Shown here one piece after another: positions 1 through 5,791 of a stretch of 5,988 bases of DNA. Numbering within the stretch: the first letter of the stretch is position 1; every line of letters starts with the position of its first letter. The position numbers and the translations under genes are program-made. Under the pieces are notes generated by a model that made no database searches, had not been told where the DNA came from, and saw only the letters and a list, made by a program, of their open reading frames with translations. Source of the DNA: Lentimicrobium sp. (lineage in GTDB: Bacteria > Bacteroidota > Bacteroidia > Flavobacteriales > Flavobacteriaceae); the NCBI GenBank assembly GCA_022758945.1, contig JAEMQE010000138.1, positions 1 through 5,988 of the forward strand, given 5' to 3'.

Positions 1-510
1 TGCGGCTGGCATAATAGAATCAAAATTGGGTTTTGCATAGAAATAAACGGAACCTGTCACAAAATGTTTGATGCTGTCTGTAGCATAAAATTGGGAATTT
101 GTAGCTGCATTGCCATCGACTTGATAGAACATTCCATATACTTTTTTGGAAGAATTCAAATAAGGTTGTTCCAAGATGTCATCTGCTTTTATAACGTGTT
201 CGTAGGTTAATTTCTGAGCATCTTTCAACAGCAAATTAATGTTGTTGTTTACGGGTTTGTAGGTCAAATAAATCGTGGCTTTCATTTTTGGATACGAAAT
301 GGTAAACCCGCAATCCTTATCCCCTTTGATCACTGCTTCGGAATTCATTTCGAAAGTAAAAGGGCATTTGCTTTCGAAATTGGCATATTTAGCTTCCGGA
401 TAATCCAATCGTAAATAGCTAGACGGTTTTGGCAAAACAGTGTCTTTACAACTAAAAACAGAAAATAATACTATTAAAAATACTGCAATTGCAATTTGTC
501 TTTTCGGCAT
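1..510 (-). CDS. gldD: Gliding motility lipoprotein GldD, 3' end outside window
   Basis: Open frame of 170 codons running off the left edge without a stop, so the C-terminus is missing. It starts at ATG 508-510 with MPKRQIAIAVFLIVLFSVFSC: a short basic N-terminus, a hydrophobic core and a lipobox ending at Cys21 (VFSC), which marks a signal-peptidase-II lipoprotein. The mature part continues with KPSSYLRLDYPEAKY, CPFTFEMN and a C-terminal stretch around GSVYFYAKPNFDS, which I recognise as GldD. GldD is required for gliding in Flavobacterium johnsoniae; its biochemical role is not known. The gene begins 7 bases after the gldE stop, so the two are almost certainly co-transcribed. No separate promoter is visible. 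By my recollection the family is a little under 200 residues, so only a short tail should be missing. The identification rests on the sequence together with the gldE neighbour. Confidence 0.88.
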   Translation of the reverse strand, partial: MPKRQIAIAVFLIVLFSVFSCKDTVLPKPSSYLRLDYPEAKYANFESKCPFTFEMNSEAVIKGDKDCGFTISYPKMKATIYLTYKPVNNNINLLLKDAQKLTYEHVIKADDILEQPYLNSSKKVYGMFYQVDGNAATNSQFYATDSIKHFVTGSVYFYAKPNFDSIMPAA

Positions 511-517
511 TTTGTCT

Positions 518-1813
518 TTATTCAATGGTCACTTTTATTTGTTTTACACGTTTTTTATCTACTGTTTCAATAGTAAATAAGCAATTTTCGAATGCAATTT
601 TTTGATCTTTTTTTGGAAAATTTCCTAAAACTTCAAGAATAAATCCTGCCAATGTTTCGGCTTCACCTTTTTTTATTTCGAATAAATCTTCATCAACATC
701 AACAACTCTATAAAAATCCTTAAGGTTTATTTTTCCTTCAAAAAGATAATTTTTATCGTCGATTTTAGAATAACTCACATTATCTCCATCAAATTCATCG
801 CTGATATCGCCCACGATTTCTTCGATAATATCTTCTAAGGAAACCAAGCCCGAAGTTCCTCCATATTCATCGACCACTATGGCCAAATGACTTTTCATAC
901 TTTGAAAATCCTTGAGCAAATTGTCGATTTTTTTATTTTCAGGAACAAAAAATGGTTCTCTCAGCAATGTTTTCCAATCGAATTCTTCTTTATCAATGTG
1001 CGGAAGCAAATCTTTTACAAACAAAACGCCTTCTATCTGGTCTATATTGTCCCGATACACCGGAATTCTGGAAAAACCTTTGTCAATTATTTTAGAATAA
1101 ATAGAAGCAAAAGATTCATCAATTTCCAAAGCAAAAATATCCATCCTCGGACTCATTACTTGCTTCGTATCGGTGTTTCCAAAAGTTACGATTCCTTCCA
1201 ATATTTTTTGCTCTTCGGTCGAAGTTTCATCTGTATCAGTAAGTTCAAGTGCTTGTGATAGTTGATCAACAGAGAAATTTGTTTTTTGTTTTCCTAATTT
1301 ATTATGCAAATAAATAGTGACTTTCCGCATTGGCAAACTTATTGGCGAAAGTAATTTATCAAGTCCGGCAACAGGATAAGCAATTAACTTGGCAAACTTA
1401 ATATTGTTTCTGCTAGCATACACTTTTGGCAAAACCTCGCCAAAAAGCAAGATTAAAAAGGTGACAACAATTACTTCTAAAATAAATTTTAAAATGGGTG
1501 AGTTAATCGCTGAAAACAAGTTGTGACCCACATAGGAGAACAAAATTACCACTCCAATATTGATAAAATTGTTGGCGACAAGAAGTGTGGCCAGTAATTT
1601 TTTGGGTTTTTCTAAAAGTTCTGAAATTATTTTCCCTTTAGTTGGATTTTCTTGTAAGGTATCATCAATATCTTTTTGTGACAAGGAAAATAGCGCTACT
1701 TCGGCACCAGAAACTAATGCAGAACAAAAAAGCAACGCAAATATTGCGATAAAACCAAATACTAAGTTAGTATCTAGCGTATATTGAAGAAATAAACTGG
1801 GCTCCGGGTCCAA
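518..1813 (-). CDS. gldE: Gliding-associated membrane protein GldE (CNNM/CorC-like, CBS pair)
   Basis: 431 residues. The N-terminal part is a CNNM/DUF21-type membrane domain with hydrophobic segments at about 16-36, 73-95 and 110-128, then a less hydrophobic region at about 140-160. A CBS pair follows: CBS1 about 219-270 (VMSPRMDIFALE, GFSRIPVY) and CBS2 about 288-340 (HLAIVVDEYGGTSGLVSLED). The end, about 355-431, is a CorC/HlyC-type domain (GEAETLAGFILEVLGNFP). This is the architecture of CorB/CorC magnesium-efflux relatives. In Flavobacterium the gldD-linked copy is GldE, and extra gldE is known to partly suppress gldB defects; whether it moves an ion is unproven. The start is TTG (1811-1813). 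An in-frame TAA lies six codons upstream, and the next in-frame Met is residue 162, after the membrane domain, so ATG initiation is not possible. It follows ssb by 23 bases and precedes gldD by 7. Confidence 0.92.
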   Translation of the reverse strand: MDPEPSLFLQYTLDTNLVFGFIAIFALLFCSALVSGAEVALFSLSQKDIDDTLQENPTKGKIISELLEKPKKLLATLLVANNFINIGVVILFSYVGHNLFSAINSPILKFILEVIVVTFLILLFGEVLPKVYASRNNIKFAKLIAYPVAGLDKLLSPISLPMRKVTIYLHNKLGKQKTNFSVDQLSQALELTDTDETSTEEQKILEGIVTFGNTDTKQVMSPRMDIFALEIDESFASIYSKIIDKGFSRIPVYRDNIDQIEGVLFVKDLLPHIDKEEFDWKTLLREPFFVPENKKIDNLLKDFQSMKSHLAIVVDEYGGTSGLVSLEDIIEEIVGDISDEFDGDNVSYSKIDDKNYLFEGKINLKDFYRVVDVDEDLFEIKKGEAETLAGFILEVLGNFPKKDQKIAFENCLFTIETVDKKRVKQIKVTIE

Positions 1814-1836
1814 ATTATAAGAGATTAGTTAAACAA

Positions 1837-2277
1837 TCAAAACGGTAAGTCATTTACTGGCAAACCGTTATTTTCTGCGCCAAAGTTAGTGTTTTTTGTG
1901 GTTTCGGTAGATTTATTCTCCTTGGATCCGTCAATTTCCTTTTTAGTTGTAAGAAAAGTAAAATCTATTGCTTGAATTTCGGTGATGTATTTAGTAGAAC
2001 CATCTTCCGCTTGCCATTGACGCGATTTAATGCGCCCTTCAATATAAACTTTGTCGCCTTTAGACAAATATTTTTCGCATAATTCGGCCGCTTTATTTCT
2101 CACAACAATATTATGCCACTCGGTAGAAGTGATTTTTTCGCCCGTTTCCTTATTAATATAGGTCTCGTTTGTCGCCAAGGGAAATTTTCCAATACAAGAA
2201 TCACTTTTGAAATAGTGCATTTTCACATCGTCGCCCAAATGGCCAATTAACATCACTTTATTTAAGGTCGAATTCAT
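1837..2277 (-). CDS. ssb: Single-stranded DNA-binding protein SSB
   Basis: 146 residues. SSB coats single-stranded DNA in replication, recombination and repair and recruits partner enzymes through its C-terminal tip. The OB-fold spans about residues 3-112, with the family motifs NKVMLIGHLG (6-15), TEWHNIVV (52-59) and GDKVYIEGRIKSRQW (74-88). W54 and W88 match the E. coli ssDNA-stacking tryptophans (W54, W88 in mature numbering). The position of E. coli W40 is Tyr40 here, and that of F60 is Arg60. A Lys/Ser/Thr/Asn-rich, presumably disordered linker (about 113-137) leads to the partner-binding tip NDLPF, a variant of DDDIPF. The start is ATG 2275-2277 with no Shine-Dalgarno, as is normal in this phylum. 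A promoter lies directly upstream. ssb probably heads the ssb-gldE-gldD operon and could also be reached by read-through from mutY, 39 bases upstream. Confidence 0.96.
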   Translation of the reverse strand: MNSTLNKVMLIGHLGDDVKMHYFKSDSCIGKFPLATNETYINKETGEKITSTEWHNIVVRNKAAELCEKYLSKGDKVYIEGRIKSRQWQAEDGSTKYITEIQAIDFTFLTTKKEIDGSKENKSTETTKNTNFGAENNGLPVNDLPF

Positions 2278-2296
2278 ATTCTGTATTTTCTATTTT

Positions 2297-2325
2297 CAAA
2301 TGTAGTAAATTTTGAGTTAGCTCAA
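2297..2325 (-). promoter_or_regulatory. Flavobacterial-type promoter for ssb (-gldE-gldD)
   Basis: On the minus strand TTG (2323-2325) is followed after exactly 18 bases by TACATTTG (2297-2304). This matches the Bacteroidota sigma consensus TTG-N17-23-TAnnTTTG at every defined base. The -33 element lies inside the last codons of mutY, so this is a partly intragenic promoter. Transcription would start near 2290, giving a leader of only about a dozen bases before the ssb ATG. Inferred from the motif only. Confidence 0.62.
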
Positions 2326-3363
2326 AAAATCCTTTTCAATAAAATTATGAATCACAATGGGGAAAGGAAATGTTTTCAAAGTTTCAGAACTTATTCCATT
2401 TTCGATAGTTCCTTTTACTTTAACTTTCCAAAACTTGATGTGCAAATGTTGATGCGACAATTTATGAATGATGCTTTCCGGATTGATTTCTAATATACTG
2501 ACTATTTTATTTTCGATAAAATAATCTGATTGTATTTGTTCTGCTATACAATCAAAATCTTCTGTCTTCTCGGTTTCAATCAAGGGAAATTCATAAAGAT
2601 TGTGCCAAATTCCTTTCGCCGTTCGTTTTTGAATTAGGGTGTTTTCATTATCATCCGAAACCACCAAATAATTAAAGTATCGATTTCTGACCTTCAACTT
2701 CTTTGATTTTACGGGCAATTGATCTACTTTCTTTTTTTGCAAAGCGGCACAACTGCTGTTGAAAATGCAAATGCCACAATTTGGATTTTTTGGAACGCAT
2801 TGCAAAGCGCCAAATTCCATAATGCCTTGGTTGAACAGAGCAGGGTTGTCTTTTGGCATCAATTCGAATGCCAAAGCAGCAAATTCCTTTTTGGCAGAAG
2901 CCGAAGCAATATCGGTTTCTACATCAAAATAGCGCGACAAAACCCGGAAAACATTTCCATCGACAACTGGAACGACTTCATTATAGGAGAAAGAAGCGAT
3001 TGCTGCAGCGGTATATTCGCCAACACCTTTTAATTTTAACAAGTCAATATAGTTATCCGGAAATTTTCCTGATAATTCTGTGGCGACAAACTGTGCAGTT
3101 TTATGCAAATTTCGAGCACGAGAATAATAGCCCAATCCTTGCCAAAGTTTCAGAACCTGTTCTTCGTTGGCTGCAGCCAAATCAAAAACAGTTGGAAAAG
3201 CGTTTGTAAAAGACAGGAAATACGGCGTTCCTTGAGCCACTCGCGTTTGCTGAAGCATAATTTCGGAGAGCCAAATTAGATACGGATTATCAGTTTTTCG
3301 CCACGGCAAATCCCGCTTATTTTCTAAATACCACCTTGTCAACGCTTTGGAAAAATTCATCAT
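2317..3363 (-). CDS. mutY: A/G-specific adenine DNA glycosylase MutY
   Basis: 348 residues, normal length for MutY. It removes adenine mispaired with 8-oxoguanine, preventing G:C to T:A mutations. The N-terminal HhH-GPD glycosylase domain shows LPWRKTDNPYLIWLSEIMLQ with the catalytic Glu34, GLGYYSRARNL (76-86), the helix-hairpin-helix LKGVGEYTAAAI (111-122) and the catalytic Asp135 in VVDGNVFRVL. The iron-sulfur cluster motif is intact: C189-x6-C196-x2-C199-x5-C205. The C-terminal NUDIX-like 8-oxoG recognition domain runs from about 225 to 348 (LIQKRTAKGIWHNLYEFPLI). Its recognition loop reads L302-S303-H304 where other MutY proteins have Phe-Ser-His. Two adjacent ATG codons (3361-3363 and 3358-3360) could start it; the outer one is given. 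It is divergent from the HU gene across about 130 bases and is followed by ssb. Confidence 0.96.
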   Translation of the reverse strand: MMNFSKALTRWYLENKRDLPWRKTDNPYLIWLSEIMLQQTRVAQGTPYFLSFTNAFPTVFDLAAANEEQVLKLWQGLGYYSRARNLHKTAQFVATELSGKFPDNYIDLLKLKGVGEYTAAAIASFSYNEVVPVVDGNVFRVLSRYFDVETDIASASAKKEFAALAFELMPKDNPALFNQGIMEFGALQCVPKNPNCGICIFNSSCAALQKKKVDQLPVKSKKLKVRNRYFNYLVVSDDNENTLIQKRTAKGIWHNLYEFPLIETEKTEDFDCIAEQIQSDYFIENKIVSILEINPESIIHKLSHQHLHIKFWKVKVKGTIENGISSETLKTFPFPIVIHNFIEKDFLS

Positions 3364-3377
3364 AAATTATTAGTTGA

Positions 3378-3385
3378 CAAAAGTA
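3378..3385 (-). promoter_or_regulatory. Possible -7 element for mutY
   Basis: The minus strand reads TACTTTTG here, a full match to TAnnTTTG, 14 bases before the mutY ATG. No TTG is present at the expected -33 distance, so the promoter is incomplete by consensus. If used, it would give a very short leader. Tentative. Confidence 0.35.
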
Positions 3386-3418
3386 AAAGTTTATGTGATT
3401 AAAATTTAATGAATTAGC

Positions 3419-3450
3419 TTGAATAATTGTTTTTTTAATTCATATATTTG
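3419..3450 (+). promoter_or_regulatory. Flavobacterial-type promoter for the HU gene
   Basis: TTG (3419-3421), 21 bases, then TATATTTG (3443-3450) fits the Bacteroidota consensus TTG-N17-23-TAnnTTTG. Transcription would start near 3457 and leave a leader of about 37 A/T-rich bases before the ATG at 3494. It faces away from mutY in the shared intergenic region. It probably drives the HU gene and the tiny gene at 3816-3908, up to the terminator. Confidence 0.6.
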
Positions 3451-3493
3451 CAACCTCAAAAATTATTACACCATTTATAAATTACGAATAAAA

Positions 3494-3784
3494 ATGACAA
3501 AAGCAGATATCGTAGCAAAAATCTCAGAGAGATTAGGTCTAGAAAAGGGAGATGTTCAGGCAACAGTTGAGACCTTTATGACAGAAGTAAAAAATTCATT
3601 AGAAACTGGAGACAATGTTTATTTAAGAGGTTTCGGAAGCTTTATTGTGAAAACAAGAGCTGAAAAAACAGGAAGAAATATTTCAAAAAATACCACGATC
3701 AAAATTCCTGCTCACAATATTCCAGCATTCAAACCTGCAAAAGTGTTTGTTGAAGGAGTAAAGACAAATAACGAAGCAAAATAA
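3494..3784 (+). CDS. HU/IHF-family DNA-binding protein
   Basis: 96 residues, the usual HU size. It is a small dimeric nucleoid protein that binds and bends DNA. The N-terminal helical part (about 1-40, MTKADIVAKISERLGL) is followed by the signature LRGFGSF (44-50), the beta-arm (about 52-75) and the C-terminal IPAFKPAKVF (76-85). In the arm the usual Arg-Asn-Pro reads R61-N62-I63, so the Pro that intercalates into DNA in E. coli HU (Pro63) is absent. The start is ATG 3494-3496. An upstream extension to the TTG at 3419 is possible in frame but would add 25 unrelated residues and overlap the promoter. No Shine-Dalgarno is visible. It is likely co-transcribed with the tiny basic gene 31 bases downstream. 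I cannot tell HU from an IHF-like paralogue by sequence alone, so no symbol is given. Confidence 0.94.
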   Translation: MTKADIVAKISERLGLEKGDVQATVETFMTEVKNSLETGDNVYLRGFGSFIVKTRAEKTGRNISKNTTIKIPAHNIPAFKPAKVFVEGVKTNNEAK

Positions 3785-3815
3785 AAATATTTATTAATCA
3801 CAAAATCACCAGATT

Positions 3816-3908
3816 ATGCCAAGTGGTAAAAAAAGGAAGAGACATAAGGTAGCAACGCACAAACGCAAAAAAAGAGCGAGAGCTAACCGTCACAAAAAGA
3901 AAAAGTAG
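3816..3908 (+). CDS. 30-aa very basic protein, bS22/mS38 (AURKAIP1/COX24)-like
   Basis: ATG 3816-3818 to TAG 3906-3908, 30 residues: MPSGKKRKRHKVATHKRKKR at 1-20, then ARANRHKKKK. Twenty of the 30 residues are Lys, Arg or His. The pattern KRKRHK..THKRKKR.R.NR resembles the AURKAIP1/COX24 domain of mitochondrial mS38 and the mycobacterial bS22 protein, which bind rRNA in the small ribosomal subunit. Near-identical short proteins are, as I recall, widespread in Bacteroidota. A ribosomal role is therefore likely but inferred. It lies 31 bases after the HU gene on the same strand with no promoter or Shine-Dalgarno between, so it is probably the second gene of that transcript. Its last two codons and stop lie within the terminator stem. 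Its small size makes it easy to miss in automatic annotation. Confidence 0.85.
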   Translation: MPSGKKRKRHKVATHKRKKRARANRHKKKK

Positions 3909-3931
3909 TTTTAAACTACTTTTTTCTTTTT
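3899..3931 (+). terminator. Intrinsic terminator after the HU / small basic protein operon
   Basis: Perfect inverted repeat AAAAAGTAGTTT (3900-3911) and AAACTACTTTTT (3913-3924), followed by a T-rich run with one C (to 3931). The innermost pairs must open to form a loop, so the effective stem is about 9-10 bp. The TAG stop of the 30-aa gene (3906-3908) is inside the left arm. The stem is A/T-rich, so it may be leaky. The A-rich left and T-rich right arms could also act in the opposite direction. Confidence 0.65.
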
Positions 3932-3949
3932 AACGTTCATTGAAATTGA

Positions 3950-4032
3950 GATTTAAGATTGTAGATTACCGATTTAAGATTGCAGATTTAAAAAATCTGA
4001 AATCAAGAATCAAAATTCAGAAATCTAAAATC
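3950..4032. repeat. GATT-unit direct and inverted repeats in the spacer before rng
   Basis: A 19-base unit beginning GATTTAAGATTG occurs twice, 21 bases apart (3950-3968 and 3971-3989), with 17 of 19 bases identical. It then turns into reverse-complement units (AAATCTG, GAAATC, AGAAATCT, AAAATCT) up to 4032. CAGATTT (3983-3989) and AAATCTG (3993-3999) form a hairpin with a 3-base centre. The whole spacer (3909-4180) contains no gene I can support and no TAnnTTTG promoter match. Confidence 0.7.
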
Positions 4033-4083
4033 TCCCCGGGTTCAATACCTGTTAAAATTATTGTTTAATCCATCTGTAAATAA

Positions 4084-4116
4084 GATTTCAGATTTCAGAT
4101 TTCAGATTTCAGATTT
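4084..4116. repeat. Tandem heptamer array, GATTTCA x 4.7
   Basis: Four exact copies of GATTTCA (4084-4090, 4091-4097, 4098-4104, 4105-4111) followed by a partial GATTT (4112-4116), then A-run and AAATCT (4123-4128), which can fold back on the last unit. The first 12 bases, GATTTCAGATTT (4084-4095), are the exact reverse complement of 3993-4004, so this array can pair with the upstream repeat block and loop out the roughly 80 bases between them. It ends about 65 bases before the rng start. Confidence 0.85.
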
Positions 4117-4180
4117 TAAAAAAATCTAATTTCTTTCTTCTGTTCTCTTTTTTCTAAAAATACAGATAAAAATTTACAGA

Positions 4181-5725
4181 GTGAATAAAGAATTAATCAT
4201 CAGATCAAGTTCCGAAGCCGTAGATTTTGCCTTATTAAAAGATGGAAAACTAATTGAATTACACAAAGAACAAGAAACAAGCAACTTCCAGGTTGGTGAT
4301 ATTTTTATTGCCAAAATCAGGAAACCTGTTGCGGGACTGAATGCTGCTTTTGTAAATGTAGGCTACGAAAAAGACGCTTTTTTACATTATCACGATTTGG
4401 GTCCTAATCTTGCTTCCCAACTGAAATTCATAAAACTTGTAAGCGCAGGTAAAATAAAAGATTTCTCCCTAAAAAACTTTCAGTTTGAAAAAGAGATAGA
4501 CAAAAACGGATCGATAATAGATATTATCAATTCTAATCAGTCTATTTTAGTACAAGTCGTCAAAGAACCAATATCTACAAAAGGACCAAGAATTAGCGCA
4601 GAGCTTTCACTTGCCGGAAGATTTATTGTTTTAGTTCCCTTTTCTGACCGTGTTTCTATTTCACAAAAAATAGAAGACAAGAAAGAAAAGGATCGTTTGA
4701 AAAAACTTGTACAATCCATCAAACCAAAAGGATTTGGTGTTATTGTTCGCACAGTAGCCGAAGGCAAAAGCACAGTAGAATTAGAAAAAGATTTGCAGAA
4801 CCTGCTAGGCAGATGGACTGCAATGTGTAAAAAATTACCGACCGCTCATCATCCGTCCAAGGTATTAGGAGAGCTCAATAGAGCTTCATCAATATTAAGA
4901 GACGTCTTCAACGATACCTTTAGTGGCATCCAAATAGATGATGAAGAGTTGTATAACCAAACCAAGGACTATTTACAAGAAATAGCCCCTTCGAAAACAT
5001 CGATTGTTAAGTTTTATCAATCAAAAGACACTCCAATTTTCGAGAAATACAATATAGAGAGACAAATCAAAACCTCCTTTGGAAGAACAGTTTCCATGAG
5101 TAAAGGTGCTTATCTTATTATCGAACACACTGAAGCTTTACATGTCATCGACGTGAATAGCGGAAACCGTTCTAATAAAGCATCAAACCAAGAAGATACT
5201 GCAATGGAAGTTAATATGATTGCTGCCGCTGAAATCGCAAGACAATTACGTCTTCGTGATATGGGCGGAATAATCGTAATTGATTTTATCGATATGGGAA
5301 ATCCAGAAAATCGCAAAGTGTTGTTCGACTTCCTCAGGGAAGAAATGGACGATGATAAAGCCAAGCACAAAATCTTACCGCCGAGTAAGTTTGGATTAGT
5401 CCAAATTACCAGACAAAGAGTAAGACCGGAAGTCAACATTAAAACCAGAGAAGAAGATCCAAACAATATTGAAGGCGAAATTGAAGCGCCAATTCAAATC
5501 ATTGACAAAATCTCCTTAGATCTGGAAACTATATTAAAAACGAGCTCAGATGTTGTACTTAACGTACATCCATTTGTGGCCGCATACCTTACCAAAGGTT
5601 TTCCATCAATACGTTCAAAATGGTTTTTTGAACATAAAAAATGGGTGAAAATCATACCACGTGACGCTTACACGTATCTAGAATATCATTTCTACGACAA
5701 AAAGAAGAATGTTATAATAGAATAA
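4181..5725 (+). CDS. rng: Ribonuclease G (RNase E/G family)
   Basis: 514 residues, the size of RNase G without the long C-terminal degradosome scaffold of E. coli RNase E. It is a cytoplasmic endoribonuclease acting in rRNA maturation and mRNA turnover. An S1 RNA-binding domain lies at about 37-128 (VGDIFIAKIRKPVAGLNAAF, FVNVGYEKDAFLH). The 5'-sensor/RNase-H-like region follows, and the DNase-I-like catalytic part has D324 in HVIDVNSGNRS and D368 in GGIIVIDFIDM, matching E. coli RNase E D303 and D346. AAEIARQLRLRDMGG (349-363) is the strongest family block. The CPxC zinc-link expected after QITRQRVRPEV is absent: residues 410-445 contain no Cys. The start is GTG 4181-4183, giving the expected MNKELIIRSSS N-terminus. 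The gene is preceded by a terminator and the repeat spacer, so it is probably transcribed separately, from a promoter I could not identify. Confidence 0.95.
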   Translation: MNKELIIRSSSEAVDFALLKDGKLIELHKEQETSNFQVGDIFIAKIRKPVAGLNAAFVNVGYEKDAFLHYHDLGPNLASQLKFIKLVSAGKIKDFSLKNFQFEKEIDKNGSIIDIINSNQSILVQVVKEPISTKGPRISAELSLAGRFIVLVPFSDRVSISQKIEDKKEKDRLKKLVQSIKPKGFGVIVRTVAEGKSTVELEKDLQNLLGRWTAMCKKLPTAHHPSKVLGELNRASSILRDVFNDTFSGIQIDDEELYNQTKDYLQEIAPSKTSIVKFYQSKDTPIFEKYNIERQIKTSFGRTVSMSKGAYLIIEHTEALHVIDVNSGNRSNKASNQEDTAMEVNMIAAAEIARQLRLRDMGGIIVIDFIDMGNPENRKVLFDFLREEMDDDKAKHKILPPSKFGLVQITRQRVRPEVNIKTREEDPNNIEGEIEAPIQIIDKISLDLETILKTSSDVVLNVHPFVAAYLTKGFPSIRSKWFFEHKKWVKIIPRDAYTYLEYHFYDKKKNVIIE

Positions 5726-5730
5726 AATCA

Positions 5731-5767
5731 AAAACCGTCTCGTTTTTATTAACGAGACGGTTTTTTT
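5731..5767 (+). terminator. Strong intrinsic terminator of rng
   Basis: Perfect 14-bp stem, AAAACCGTCTCGTT (5731-5744) with AACGAGACGGTTTT (5751-5764), loop TTTATT, then further T residues to 5767. It begins 5 bases after the rng stop. The A-rich left side could let it work in the reverse direction as well. Confidence 0.95.
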
Positions 5768-5791
5768 ATGTCTAATTGCGAGATTTTTCGA

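Noticed and set aside
887..3209. Plus-strand open frames opposite gldE and mutY
   Set aside because: They overlap well-conserved minus-strand genes, mutually overlap, and show no recognisable domains.
3419..3493. N-terminal extension of the HU protein from TTG 3419
   Set aside because: The 25 extra residues do not resemble HU, the TTG coincides with the promoter -33 element, and ATG 3494 gives the standard HU N-terminus and length.
4034..4050. CCCCGGGTTCAATACCTG as a tRNA T-arm remnant
   Set aside because: The GGTTCAATACC core only loosely recalls a T-arm and no acceptor, D-arm or anticodon arm can be traced around it.
4537..5466. Minus-strand open frames inside rng
   Set aside because: They run antisense to strongly conserved RNase G sequence and encode Ser/Ile-rich products with no motifs; shadows of the real gene.
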